Numbered from the stretch's first letter, positions 17,029 through 25,749 are shown. The stretch is 64,000 bases of DNA from Nonomuraea aurantiaca (GCF_020215705.1 NZ_JAIWNB010000001.1:310001-374000); one strand, 5' to 3'. Numbers and translations: made by a program. The notes: generated by a model from the sequence alone, not told the origin.

Positions 17029-19323
17029 TCAGGCGATCGAGATCCTGTCCAGGTTGGGGCCGCCGCCGGCCGTGGTCGAGGTCGCCCGGATCACGTTGGC
17101 CCCCGCGTTGAGCGGGACGGTCACCGTGGCGGTGCTCCAGGTCGTCCACGCGCCGGTGGCCGGGAAGGCCAGCTCGTCGGAGGTCAGGACGCCGTTGACC
17201 GTGATGTCCATCGGCCGGTTGGACGTGGTGCCGTTCGCGAAGCGCAGGACCACCGTGGCGTTGCCCGCCTGGGCGGCCGTCACCGCGAACTCGACGTAGC
17301 TGCCGACCAGGTTGTCATAGTTCACGAACCCGGTGCCGGTGAAGCCCGCGTGGTTGGACTCGACCACGCCCTGGGAGATCGTCGCGCTCTCCGCCTGGTA
17401 CTCCGTGGGGGCGGGCCCGGCCGCCTCCGTGTCGAGGTAGTCGAGGTTCGGGCCGCCGCCGGCCGTGGTGGAGGTGGCGCGTACGGCGTTCGCCCCCGCG
17501 TTGAACGGCGCGGTCACCGTCACGGACCGCCAGGTGGTCCAGTCCCCGGTCGGCGGGAACGGGAACTCGTCGGCGACCAGCACGCCGTTGACCGTGATGT
17601 CCATCGGCCGGTTGGTCGTGGTGCCGTTGGCGTAGCGGAACGTCAGCGTGGTGCTGCCCGCCTGCGTCGCCGGCGCGCTCCACTCCACGTAGCTGCCGAC
17701 CAGGTTGTCACCGTTGACGAAGCCGGTGCCGCTGAAGCCCGCGTGGTTGGACTCCACGACACCCTGGGAGATCGTGGCGTCCTCCGCCTCCAGGAACTCG
17801 GTGCCGGGATTGCCCGGCGTACAGCTCTCGGTGGAGCCGGTGGCACTGACGCGCAGGGCGCCACCGGCGGTGTTCTGGCTGTTCTGGACGCAGTAGCCGG
17901 TGATCGTCTGGAAGACCATGTCGTTCGGGCTGTTGCTGCCCCGCTCGGCCGTGAACCGGTCGAAGGTCACCGTGCTGCCCGTGTTGGCGATCACCGCGGG
18001 CCGGCAGTCGTTGGAGTTGAACTGGACCGAGCTGTCGACGAACTTGATGTCGTGTGCGTTGTGGATGTACCACCCGTACGCCGGCCGGGTGCCGATGCTG
18101 TTGGGGTTGTAGTTGGTCGGGTCGTTGCTCGGCACGCCGGTGCCCACGCAGCCGTTGCCGCCGGGGACGGTCAGGTCGACGTTGGTGAACGTGACGTTGC
18201 GGATCCGGTTGCTGGTGTTCGACTCGCCCCACAGGGTGGCGGTGAAGTTGTTGCCGCTCTGGCCGGAGGAGGTGACGTTCTCGTACGTGATGTTCTCGAT
18301 CCGGCCGACGCCCGGACTGTTGCCGCATCGTCTGCGGGTGCCGATCTTCTCGGTGATCGCCGCCCGTACGTTGGTCATCGTGATGTCCTTGTAGTGGACG
18401 TCGGAGATGACCGTGCCGTCCATCGACACCATGCCGAGACCCGACTTGTTCGAGCCGTTGATCGAGATGCGCTCGAAGTGGTAGCCGGTGAAGTTGCCGC
18501 AGGTCTCCGAGCCGAACATCAGCGCGTTGCAGCACACCGCCGAGAGCTGGGCGTCGGTGACGGTGACGTTCCCGTTCGCGTAGGTCTGGCCGAGTGCCCA
18601 GTCGCTCTTGAAGACGAGGGCGTCGTCGTTGGCCGCGATGTTCGGGCGGCGGATCGTGACGTTCTGGGCGCTGATGACGTTCCAGCCGTCACGGTCGCTG
18701 GCGGTGTCGATCCGCAGGTCGTCCGAGGTGATGTTGTTGCAGGCGTTGGTGAGCATCGCGAAGTGGCCACCGCGCCGCAGGCGGATGCCGCTGACCGTCA
18801 GCCCGTCGCACCGGGTGAGCGAGATGATCTTGTCCGCTTCGCCGGAGTTGGGGTTGCCGGTGATGAGGTTGCCGCCGCCGTCGATGGTGCCCGTCCCGAC
18901 GAACCCGATGTTGGTGAGGCGGTCGCCATAGATCATCGCGTTGTGGAAGTGGCTGTGCCCGTAGTCCTGGTAGTTGTCGTTCGGGTTCGACTCCGGCGCG
19001 TCGTAGTCGTCGTTGGACGCGCCCATGATGGTGGAGCCGGCGTCGAGCTGGAGGGTGACGTTGCTCTTCATGTGGATGGTGTTGGCGGACTTGTAGGTGC
19101 CGGACGGGAACTGCACGGTCCCGCCGCCGGCGCTGTTGGCCGCCGTGATGGCCGAGTTGATGGCGGAGGTGTCGTTCGTGGAGCCGTTGCCGGTGGCTCC
19201 GTAGTCCTTGACGTTGAACACCGCCAGCGCCCCCGCGGACTGGGCGGGGATGACGATCGAGAACATCGCCAGAACGACGGCGGCAACCCACGCGGCTGCT
19301 CTTGGTAAGGCGGATTCGCTCAT
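17029..19323 (-). CDS. Secreted GH28/pectate-lyase-like beta-helix protein with two CBM35-like modules
   Basis: 764 residues: signal peptide (1-~33), then a right-handed beta-helix (about 35-500) opening with DYGATGNGSTNDTSAINSAI as in Pectate_lyase_3/GH28 proteins. Possible GH28 equivalents are DRDGWNV and NDDALVFKSD for the aspartates. The usual GHG histidine motif is replaced by CNALMFGSETCG and the RIK motif is not evident. Two C-terminal modules of ~120 residues (about 515-637 and 642-764) are near-repeats (ATISQGVVESNHAGF, GTGFVN.DNLVGSYVE, TTNRPMDITVNGVL) and look like CBM35/CBM6. It probably binds and cleaves a plant-wall polysaccharide; the reaction is uncertain. Confidence 0.85.
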   Translation of the reverse strand: MSESALPRAAAWVAAVVLAMFSIVIPAQSAGALAVFNVKDYGATGNGSTNDTSAINSAITAANSAGGGTVQFPSGTYKSANTIHMKSNVTLQLDAGSTIMGASNDDYDAPESNPNDNYQDYGHSHFHNAMIYGDRLTNIGFVGTGTIDGGGNLITGNPNSGEADKIISLTRCDGLTVSGIRLRRGGHFAMLTNACNNITSDDLRIDTASDRDGWNVISAQNVTIRRPNIAANDDALVFKSDWALGQTYANGNVTVTDAQLSAVCCNALMFGSETCGNFTGYHFERISINGSNKSGLGMVSMDGTVISDVHYKDITMTNVRAAITEKIGTRRRCGNSPGVGRIENITYENVTSSGQSGNNFTATLWGESNTSNRIRNVTFTNVDLTVPGGNGCVGTGVPSNDPTNYNPNSIGTRPAYGWYIHNAHDIKFVDSSVQFNSNDCRPAVIANTGSTVTFDRFTAERGSNSPNDMVFQTITGYCVQNSQNTAGGALRVSATGSTESCTPGNPGTEFLEAEDATISQGVVESNHAGFSGTGFVNGDNLVGSYVEWSAPATQAGSTTLTFRYANGTTTNRPMDITVNGVLVADEFPFPPTGDWTTWRSVTVTAPFNAGANAVRATSTTAGGGPNLDYLDTEAAGPAPTEYQAESATISQGVVESNHAGFTGTGFVNYDNLVGSYVEFAVTAAQAGNATVVLRFANGTTSNRPMDITVNGVLTSDELAFPATGAWTTWSTATVTVPLNAGANVIRATSTTAGGGPNLDRISIA

Positions 19324-19347
19324 GGGGGGTGTGCTCCTGCCTAACAG

Positions 19348-19481
19348 TCGGTTGCAGACCTGACGCTCAAGCTAGGCGCAAAGGTCGGATGTGACAAGGG
19401 ATAGGATTTGGAAACATCCAGATCGAGGGGTTATCGGACAAAAGACATCGGGTCTCTAGGCGCCGAAATCACTGCAACCGA
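19348..19481. repeat. Spaced inverted repeat TCGGTTGCAG/CTGCAACCGA around the GH28 promoter
   Basis: TCGGTTGCAG at 19348-19357 and its exact complement CTGCAACCGA at 19472-19481 lie 114 bp apart in the gap between the GH28-like gene and the GNAT gene. Two half-sites of this kind could be LacI-type operators bridged by DNA looping. Role is inferred only. Confidence 0.3.
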
Positions 19482-19525
19482 TTCTGGTGTTCTGGCGTTT
19501 GCCTCCTCCTACTACGCTGAGGCCC

Positions 19526-19999
19526 ATGATTCGCCGCGCCACCGTTGACGACGTCCCCGCGATGCTCCAGCTCGTGCACGAGCTGGCCACGTACGAGAAG
19601 GCTTCGCACGAGGTGCGGGCGACCGAGGAGCAGTTGTGCGAGGTGCTCTTCGGCGCTGAGCCCGCCGTGTTCGCGCATGTCGTCGAACACGACGGTGAGG
19701 TGGCCGGGTTCGCGATCTGGTTCCTCAGCTTCTCGACCTGGCGGGGGACGCACGGGATCTATCTGGAGGATCTGTACGTCCGTCCCGAGATGCGCGGGTC
19801 CGGCTACGGCAAGGCGCTGCTGGCCGAGCTGGCCGCGATCTGCGCCGAGCGCGGTTACCACCGGCTCGAATGGTCGGTGCTCGACTGGAACGAACCGGCC
19901 ATCGGGTTCTACCGCAAGCTCGGCGCCGTACCTCTCGACGAGTGGACGAGGTTCAGACTGACCGACGAGCCGCTCAAGCGCCTGGCCGAGCACCGCTAG
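19526..19999 (+). CDS. GNAT acetyltransferase, SSAT (diamine acetyltransferase)-like
   Basis: 157 residues from the ATG at 19526. IRRATVDDVPAMLQLVHELA is the usual N-terminal beta-alpha unit. The acetyl-CoA loop is VRPEMRGSGYGKALL, preceded by IYLEDLYV. The C-terminal LDWNEPAIGFYRKLGA matches spermidine/spermine acetyltransferase-like proteins. It is a cytoplasmic N-acetyltransferase, with polyamine or diamine as the likely acceptor by family; specificity is not provable here. Single gene, followed by a terminator. Confidence 0.85.
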   Translation: MIRRATVDDVPAMLQLVHELATYEKASHEVRATEEQLCEVLFGAEPAVFAHVVEHDGEVAGFAIWFLSFSTWRGTHGIYLEDLYVRPEMRGSGYGKALLAELAAICAERGYHRLEWSVLDWNEPAIGFYRKLGAVPLDEWTRFRLTDEPLKRLAEHR

Positions 20000-20055
20000 C
20001 CCTCTCTGCCGCTCGGTTGTCTCTCGGCTCGGGGGCTGGCTTTCTCTCGGCATGG

Positions 20056-20092
20056 GACCGCAGGCCGCTTCGGTGAGAGGCGGCCTGCGGTC
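20056..20092. terminator. Bidirectional terminator between GNAT and small membrane gene
   Basis: A perfect 13-bp stem GACCGCAGGCCGC / GCGGCCTGCGGTC (20056-20068, 20080-20092) with an 11-nt loop lies between converging genes. It is followed by GTTTCG on the + strand. A strong hairpin with a weak T-tract is common in this group. Confidence 0.75.
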
Positions 20093-20118
20093 GTTTCGTG
20101 CCGTGTGTCCAGCTCGCG

Positions 20119-20415
20119 TTACGTGCCCGCGTGCGTCCGCTGGCGCACGCCGCCGGACGCGCGGTCGAACATCTCGACCTTCGCTTCCTCGTCGATCTCC
20201 ATGTGCGTCTCCTCGATGCGGAGCGCGACGCCCAGAGCGATGAACGTGGGCGCCCACTGGCCGACGAAGATCCCCCAGCGATCCGCCCGCGCGAGGCTGG
20301 CCTTCTCCAGGTTCCTCGACATCAGCCAGGACGTGATGGACGCACCGATCGACGCGACACCGGCCATGTACATGTGACTGGACCTGATGCCCATCTTGTG
20401 GAGCATTTTGATCAT
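20119..20415 (-). CDS. Small membrane protein, function unknown
   Basis: 98 residues with a clear ribosome site (AAAGGGGGAA) before the ATG. Two short hydrophobic segments are likely (MYMAGVASIGASITSWLM and WGIFVGQWAPTFIALGVALR), separated by a charged loop. The C-terminus is acidic then basic (EIDEEAKVEMFDRASGGVR). It resembles short actinobacterial proteins annotated only as hypothetical. Nothing in the context suggests a role. Confidence 0.65.
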   Translation of the reverse strand: MIKMLHKMGIRSSHMYMAGVASIGASITSWLMSRNLEKASLARADRWGIFVGQWAPTFIALGVALRIEETHMEIDEEAKVEMFDRASGGVRQRTHAGT

Positions 20416-21132
20416 GATTCCCCCTTTGTTCTGGTCCTGTTACCCAAGGTCAGGAGGGGTAATCGCGCTCCTTCAGCGTCGGGCAGGCTTCGCTCAGGTC
20501 TCGGTGAGACCAAGTAGCCGCGATATGTCGGTGGCGGCTGCGATAGTGGGGTCGTGCATCACTCCTCTCTCCTCCTGCCTTGCCACGTCCGCGAGCTGCC
20601 CGGCGACGCCATCGAGCTGATGCCCATCGTGCTGCCCATGACCTTGACCAGCTCTCAGCGCCGCCAACTCGCCGAAATCCTGCTGGCCGGGCTCGATGAG
20701 CCCGAAGCGTCCCCCGCCGTCCTCCCCACCCGCCGCGGCCACTTCGTCCACGTGGCCACGTGACCTCCGTCCCGATGCTTTTTTCCCTTCTTTTACGGCA
20801 CCGCCGGGCTGGCGCCACCCGCCGTACAGGGTCGGTGGCCTCCAGGGAGACGGCCGCTGACCCGCACGGGGCCCGGCGCCGTTACGGCGCATCGCCGGCC
20901 GTGGCCTTCCTGAAACGCTCGCTGTGACGGAACGGACAGCGGCAACCGGCGTTGACCGCACACCTCAGCCCGTAGCCGGATCCACCTGGCCGAGACCCGG
21001 TCGGCGGGTCCGCCGCGGTCGGAAGCTGCGGATGCAGCGGGAACGGCTGCGGATGCTGAACACCCGCCACACTGCACCAGCCCCGGCAGCCCGGTGAGGG
21101 GCTGGCCGCTGGGATGCGTTGTACTGCCTGTC
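20416..21132. other. Gap of ~0.7 kb with one weak small ORF
   Basis: No convincing gene. A 69-codon frame on the + strand (20554-20763, GTG start) encodes LPMTLTSSQRRQLAEILLAGLDEP, which reads like real protein and could be a small or truncated gene. No ribosome site is clear. The stretch 20770-21130 shows nothing recognisable. Confidence 0.35.
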
Positions 21133-21465
21133 ATGACGATCGTCCGTTCCCTGGTGTTGTTCGCCCTGGCCGCACTCGCCGAAATCGGCGGGGCCTGGCT
21201 GATCTGGCAAGGCGTCCGCGAGCAGCGCGGCCTGGCTTGGGTCGGCGCCGGCGTCATCGCCCTGGGGTTGTACGGGTTCGTCGCCACGCTGCAGCCGGAT
21301 GCGAACTTCGGCCGCATCCTGGCCGCCTACGGCGGCGTCTTCGTCGCCGGATCGCTGGCCTGGGGCATGGTCGTCGACGGCTTCCGGCCCGATCGCTGGG
21401 ATGTCATGGGCGCGCTGGTCTGCCTGGCCGGCGTCCTGGTGATCATGTACGCGCCGCGCGGCTGA
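21133..21465 (+). CDS. YnfA/UPF0060-type small membrane protein
   Basis: 110 residues with four predicted membrane helices. [20 protein letters not shown], the central [16 protein letters not shown] and [26 protein letters not shown] are diagnostic of UPF0060, relatives of the small multidrug resistance proteins. The ATG at 21133 was chosen as the start of the first helix. Transport of a cationic drug or metal is suggested by family similarity but unproven. Single gene. A 29-bp palindrome begins 10 bp after the stop. Confidence 0.9.
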   Translation: MTIVRSLVLFALAALAEIGGAWLIWQGVREQRGLAWVGAGVIALGLYGFVATLQPDANFGRILAAYGGVFVAGSLAWGMVVDGFRPDRWDVMGALVCLAGVLVIMYAPRG

Positions 21466-21475
21466 GCCGCCTGGC

Positions 21476-21504
21476 GTTCTCAGAAATGAGTCATTTCTGA
21501 GAAC
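21476..21504. repeat. 29-bp palindrome, 14-bp arms
   Basis: GTTCTCAGAAATGA (21476-21489), one G, then the exact reverse complement TCATTTCTGAGAAC (21491-21504). It is AT-richer than its surroundings and has essentially no loop, so it suits a dimeric protein site or recombination site better than a terminator. It lies at the boundary between intact ynfA-like and decayed DNA. Identity unknown. Confidence 0.8.
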
Positions 21505-21536
21505 ACAAACAGCCACGACCGCCTTCGCGGGGGAGG

Positions 21537-22055
21537 TCACTCCCCTCCGCCTCCCTCCGGGCGCCCCTGTAGGAGGACAAGAGCGGTGCGCTGTCCGCCG
21601 GCAGGACCGCGTGCGGGACGATCTCGAATGGCTCGCTCATGCGGGGTGGCCGGGGCTGAGCTCGTCATGGAAGGCGCCCAGACGCGCGCTCGCCCACAGG
21701 ACGGATGCGTCCAAGCCGGGATCACCAGATCGGGAGACTGCGGCCCGCCGGTCGTCGAGATCACCAGTCCCAGGTTGACCTCGGCCGCCACGGCGACGCC
21801 GATCGGCTTGTCACACAGCGCACAACGCAGCGGCCACTCGCCGCTCGCGATGCCTTCGGCCTGTGCGAGCAACTCGCTGACGTTCTCCTGGCTCAGCAGC
21901 ACGTCTATGCCGGCGGCCACATGGTGGATCGCCAGTTCCGCGCTAACGGTTGAGGCGGTTTCTGGGCCCGGCTCTCCTGCCCCCTGTAGGTGGCCGCGGT
22001 CGCGTCCCTGGAGAGCTGGTCGACAGGGCCGGGCAGCAGAGACAACACCGACCCG
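21537..22055 (-). pseudogene. Fragment of an unrecognised protein with a Cys/His motif
   Basis: The middle of this minus-strand frame (about 21630-21950) reads like genuine protein: VSAELAIHHVAAGIDVLL, SELLAQAEGIASGEW, then CALCDKPIGVAVAAE and WTHPSCGRARVW, a possible CxxC...HxxC metal site. It has no start of its own: its N-terminal side is fused to symporter sequence and the C-terminal side ends in low-complexity Arg/Gly. I do not recognise the family. It appears to be one piece of a multi-gene scar together with the symporter relic. Confidence 0.45.
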
Positions 22056-22440
22056 ATGAGGCTCGCGGCCACCAGCCGGGAGCACATGGGCGAGCGCGAA
22101 GCTGATCGCGTTCACCAGGTGCGCGCCGGGCCCAAAGCGCGGCGCATGAATTCGGGGACGCTGCGCTCCTTGGACCCGTAGTAGAACGGCATCATCACGA
22201 CGCCGACGAACAGCATCGCGGGGACCGCGCCGATCCAGTAGTAGTGCATGGTCGGCATGCCGTACTCGGCGCCGTTGGCCGAGATGAAGGCGAGCCCGGT
22301 GATCCAGGCGGGCAACGATCTCCCGGAGAGCAGGAAGTCGAGGCTGCTGGAGACTCTCCTTCGCGCGGCCACCCCGACCAGCTGGACCCTCGCGAAGTAG
22401 ACCAAGATCAGCGCGTAGTCGACAACACCGGCGCCGATTC
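22056..22440 (-). pseudogene. Sodium:solute symporter (SSS) 5' relic
   Basis: The N-terminal region of an SSS transporter is recognisable: VYFARVQLVGVAARRRVSSS, LDFLLSGRSLPAWITGLAF, GMPTMHYYWIGAVPAMLFVG, MPFYYGSKERSVPEFMRR, then in a shifted frame VNAISFALAHVL. Homologues carry about ten more residues between two SAN motifs in LAFISAN...SANGAEYG; here they are fused as ISANGAEYG, as expected from slippage between short repeats. A frameshift follows near 22110 and the rest (over 350 residues) is gone. It was the last gene of the operon starting at 25749. Confidence 0.75.
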
Positions 22441-23400
22441 TCGCCGAGATTCTCCGGCTTTCAAGGCGGTCTTGAGGACGTCGATGGCCTGGGCCATGGC
22501 GGCGCTGGTGGCCTCGGTGGCGCGGAGGGGGTTGAGCATCATGAAGTCGTGCAGCGTGCCGTTGTAGCGGACGCTGGAGGTGGGCACCCCGGCCGCGATC
22601 AGCTTGCGGGCGTAGGCCTCGCCCTCGTCACGCAGCACGTCGTTCTCGTCGACGATGATGAACGCGGGCGGCAGGCCCTCGAGGTCGGCCAGGGAGGCGC
22701 GCAGCGGCGAGGCGGTGATCTCGGCGCGCTGGGCGGGGTCGGTGGTGTAGGCGTCCCAGAACCAGGCCATCGCCTTGGCCGTCAGGTACGGCCCGTCGGC
22801 GAACTCGCGGTAGCTGTCGGTGTCCTGGCCGGCGTCGGTGACCGGGTAGTACAGGGACTGGTGCACGAAATGCACGTCACCGCGCTGCTTGGCCAGGATG
22901 GTCAGCGCCGCGGTCATGTTGCCTCCGACCGAGTCGCCCGCGACGGCCAGCCGGGAGGGGTCCAGCCCCTCCTCGGCGCCGGACTTGACGATCCACTGGG
23001 CGGTGGCGTAGGCCTGCTCGATGGCCACCGGGTAGCGGGCCTCGGGCGAGCGGTCGTACTCGACGAAGACGACGGCCGCGCCCGCGCCGACGGCGAGCTC
23101 GCGCACGAGCCGGTCGTGGGTGCTCGCATTGCCGATGACCCAGCCGCCGCCGTGCACGTACAGGACGACGGGGAGCGTGCCCGTCGAGCCGACCGGCTTG
23201 ACGATCCGCACCCGCACGTTGCCGACCCCGGCGGGGACGACGATCCACTTTTCGTCCACGTCCGGCTTGGCGATCGGGGCGGCCTGCAGGTCGTCGAGGA
23301 CCTTGCGGGCGCCCTCGGGGCCGAGCCCGTACAGGAACGGCGGCTTCGAGGTGGCCTGCGCCAGCTCCCAGGCGGCGGGCTCGAGGATGTGCTTGTTCAT
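22408..23400 (-). CDS. Alpha/beta hydrolase, HSL-type esterase
   Basis: 330 residues with a GAAGG ribosome site. HGGGW oxyanion hole, GDSVGGN nucleophile elbow, DVLRDEGEAY acid region and LHDF histidine complete the HSL-type triad. YDRSPEARYPVAIEQ is typical of the family. A cytoplasmic carboxylesterase of unknown substrate. It is the fourth gene of a run (SDR, cupin, ferritin-like, this, symporter relic) read from the ECF41-type promoter at 25802-25832. Its C-terminal ~15 residues (ESRRESAPVLSTTR) overlap the symporter relic and may be a degraded junction. Confidence 0.85.
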   Translation of the reverse strand: MNKHILEPAAWELAQATSKPPFLYGLGPEGARKVLDDLQAAPIAKPDVDEKWIVVPAGVGNVRVRIVKPVGSTGTLPVVLYVHGGGWVIGNASTHDRLVRELAVGAGAAVVFVEYDRSPEARYPVAIEQAYATAQWIVKSGAEEGLDPSRLAVAGDSVGGNMTAALTILAKQRGDVHFVHQSLYYPVTDAGQDTDSYREFADGPYLTAKAMAWFWDAYTTDPAQRAEITASPLRASLADLEGLPPAFIIVDENDVLRDEGEAYARKLIAAGVPTSSVRYNGTLHDFMMLNPLRATEATSAAMAQAIDVLKTALKAGESRRESAPVLSTTR

Positions 23401-23423
23401 GATGTGCCTTCTTTCGCTATGGA

Positions 23424-24452
23424 TCAGCTACGTGCTTCGCGCGGCACGTAGGCGAAGGTGGGACCGGCGCCGCCGGGCAGCGCCATCAGCGCCTGCGCCT
23501 GGGCCCTGATCGTGAACATGGTGCGGGTGGCGTCCGTGAGCCGCTTCGGGTCGCCGTTGAATGCCTGCTCCAGCAGGGACAGCAGGGTGCTGTAGGTGGT
23601 GTCGAACAGATCCTGCGCCGCCCGTACGGCACTGCCCTGCGCGGCGGGCCGCGGGTTGGGTGTCATCGGGAGCACGCCGTCCGGATCGACGCCGACCTCC
23701 TCGCCGGTCGGGCCGGTGTTCGGGGTGTCGCCCCGCTGGTAACGGCGGCCGAGCTTGAGCTCCTGGAAGCGGTAGTAGTGGGCGACCTCGTCCCGCTCGG
23801 GGTGGAAGACGTCCTGGTCACCGTCCCAGACCTCGCCGTGGGCGCTGCCTTCCCCCTGCTCGACGATCTCCTTGAGCGCGCCGAGCGCGGACTCCAGGTC
23901 CTCGACGGCGAACAGCGATCCGGCAGTGTGACGGAAGCGGGCGCCGCTCACCTGCCGGGCCGGGTCGCCGCAGAAGACCACCTTCTCGCCGAGCGTGTCG
24001 CACAAGTAGCGCACCCCCTGCTCGATCGCCGCGTAGAACTGCCCGATCGTCTCGTAGCCCTCGTCCTCCGGCGGCGCGCTAGGTGCCGCCGGCTGCTCCA
24101 GGCGCAGGAACATCTCCAGCGCCTCCGCGCCGAACGGCACCAGCGACACCTCCAGATCGCTGTGCGGCAGCTTGCGCGGGTGCGGCGGCAGCATCCCCGG
24201 CATGTCCAGGCGCGGCGTGCCGCCGACGGCGTTGAGCAGGTTCGCCGCCAGCGCCAGATGCAGCATCTCCTCCACGAAGACGCCGCTCACCACCTCCACC
24301 GCCGCCGGGTTACGCTCCGGATCCAGCGAGTACAGCGCCGTCAGGTACGGCGGCAGCGTCGCGTGCTCCAGCTCGATCGCCCACTGCAGGTGCTCACGGA
24401 GGCTGTCCAGCGTGTCGATCCGAACCGGTCGTTCGTGGTTCATTCGTGTCAT
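23424..24452 (-). CDS. Ferritin-like protein (VioB/RebD-type diiron domain)
   Basis: 342 residues from the ATG at 24452; an ATG 6 codons upstream is also in frame. LQWAIELEHATLPPYLTALYSL and FVEEMLHLALAANLLNAVGG supply the E...ExxH pairs of a ferritin-like fold, and DEVAHYYRFQEL supplies another. This domain is known from the iminophenyl-pyruvate dimer synthases VioB and RebD, but no other indole-dimer genes are present, so the reaction is open. It is strongly similar, including at DNA level, to the N-terminal part of the 29406-31061 gene. It follows the cupin in the P1 operon. Confidence 0.85.
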   Translation of the reverse strand: MTRMNHERPVRIDTLDSLREHLQWAIELEHATLPPYLTALYSLDPERNPAAVEVVSGVFVEEMLHLALAANLLNAVGGTPRLDMPGMLPPHPRKLPHSDLEVSLVPFGAEALEMFLRLEQPAAPSAPPEDEGYETIGQFYAAIEQGVRYLCDTLGEKVVFCGDPARQVSGARFRHTAGSLFAVEDLESALGALKEIVEQGEGSAHGEVWDGDQDVFHPERDEVAHYYRFQELKLGRRYQRGDTPNTGPTGEEVGVDPDGVLPMTPNPRPAAQGSAVRAAQDLFDTTYSTLLSLLEQAFNGDPKRLTDATRTMFTIRAQAQALMALPGGAGPTFAYVPREARS

Positions 24453-24576
24453 ACCTCGGGTTGTTGGCATGGCGGATCGGACCGCCGGCCGGTGGGCCGG
24501 CGGCCTGGTTCGATCCTGGGATCAGGCAGCGATGACGGCAGCCGGTGCCGTTACGCTGCGGGTACCCCGCCGGGGT

Positions 24577-24987
24577 TCAGGACGGGCGTGGCGCGCGGCG
24601 GTCCTTGCGCTGGGCCAGCTCGGCCTCTTCCACCAGCGTGAACATCGGCTTGCCCGGCTCGCACAGCATGGTGACCGTGAACCGGACCGGGACATCGTCG
24701 CGATTGTTGCCGTCCTGATAGTGGATGACGTCGCCGCCCGGCTCCCAGAACGCCTCGCCGGCGCGGATCACTCGCTCGGGCTCCCCTTCCAGCTCCATCA
24801 GCATCTCGCCCTCGAGCACGACGCCGAAGGCGGGACCGGGGTGGCGATGCGGCGGCGCGCCCGGGTCTCCGGGCGGGTACTCGATGACCACGGTCATCGC
24901 GTGCGCGCCCTCGGGGATGAACGGAGGCTGCGCCTCCTGCAGCACGGTCAGCGCCGTCTGCCACGCGGTCGATCGCGGCTTGTCCAT
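24577..24987 (-). CDS. Cupin-domain protein
   Basis: 136 residues, one cupin_2 barrel. PPHRHPGPAFGVVLEGEMLMELEGE is motif 1 with HxH and E; EAFWEPGGDVIHYQDGNN is motif 2 with a histidine. The start lies 9 bp after the SDR stop, so the genes are coupled. It resembles quercetin-dioxygenase-like cupins that bind a metal. Function unknown. Cotranscription with an SDR and ferritin-like protein suggests redox or detoxification chemistry. Confidence 0.85.
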   Translation of the reverse strand: MDKPRSTAWQTALTVLQEAQPPFIPEGAHAMTVVIEYPPGDPGAPPHRHPGPAFGVVLEGEMLMELEGEPERVIRAGEAFWEPGGDVIHYQDGNNRDDVPVRFTVTMLCEPGKPMFTLVEEAELAQRKDRRAPRPS

Positions 24988-24996
24988 CGCCCGGCT

Positions 24997-25749
24997 CTAC
25001 TTCGCGGTGGACTGGTCGAGCCAGGCTTTGTAGGTGATGGTGCCGAGCTGCGCGCCGTCACCGGGCACCAGCGACCGCTCGCCGAGCACGCTGCCGAAGT
25101 AGCGCGCCTGCGGGTCGGCGACGACCTCGCGGGTGTCGCCCCAGGCGGCCAGCGCCTTGCGGAAGAACTCGTCCATCTTGTACTGGGTCGGTCCGGCGAT
25201 CTCGATCCGGCCGTTCAGCGGCGTCCCCACCGCGGTCCTGCCGACCGCCTGGGCCACGTCGTCGCCCGCGATCGGCTGGAACAGCACCGGCGCGATGTGC
25301 ACCTTGCCGTCGACTGTGGCCTCGTCGGCGATGCCGCGGGCGAACTCGAAGAACTGGGTGGAGTGCACCAGCGAGAACGGGATGCCCGACTTCTCGATCA
25401 GCTTCTCCTGGGCGATCTTCGCCGCGAAGTAGCCGTTCTCCGGCATCCGCTCGGTCCCCACGATCGACACCGCGACGTGGTGGCCCACGCCCGCCGCCGC
25501 CTCCGCCGCCAGCAGGTTGCCCGTGGAGGTCTGGAAGAACTTCATGACGGCCTCGCGCTCGAACGAGGGCGAGTTCGACACGTCGATCACGACCTGGGCG
25601 CCCTTCAGCACATCGGCCAGGCCCTCGCCGGTCAGCGTGTTGACTCCGGTGTTCGGCGACGCGGCCACGGCCTCGTGGCCGTGCTCGCCCAGCTTCTTCA
25701 CCAGCTTCGACCCGATGAGCCCGGTCCCGCCGATTACCACGATTTTCAT
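24997..25749 (-). CDS. NAD(P)-binding atypical SDR (NmrA-like)
   Basis: 250 residues from the ATG at 25749, which has GAAGGG 9 nt upstream. The glycine-rich VVIGGTGLIGSKLV binds NAD(P). GHHVAVSIVGTER and the later FAAKIAQEKLIEKSGIPFSLVHSTQFFEF are typical of NmrA/atypical SDRs. It may act as an oxidoreductase or redox sensor. It is the first gene of the unit driven by promoter P1, 53 bp upstream. ECF41 factors often target such oxidoreductase genes. Confidence 0.88.
   Translation of the reverse strand: MKIVVIGGTGLIGSKLVKKLGEHGHEAVAASPNTGVNTLTGEGLADVLKGAQVVIDVSNSPSFEREAVMKFFQTSTGNLLAAEAAAGVGHHVAVSIVGTERMPENGYFAAKIAQEKLIEKSGIPFSLVHSTQFFEFARGIADEATVDGKVHIAPVLFQPIAGDDVAQAVGRTAVGTPLNGRIEIAGPTQYKMDEFFRKALAAWGDTREVVADPQARYFGSVLGERSLVPGDGAQLGTITYKAWLDQSTAK

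Noticed and set aside
19389..19395. TGTCACA on the minus strand upstream of the GH28-like gene
   Set aside because: No GTC lies 16-18 bp downstream (CGTC only at 24 bp), so it is not counted as an ECF41 promoter.
21814..21822. TGTCACA on the plus strand
   Set aside because: Lies inside a minus-strand gene fragment, lacks the -10 element at the right distance and faces no gene.
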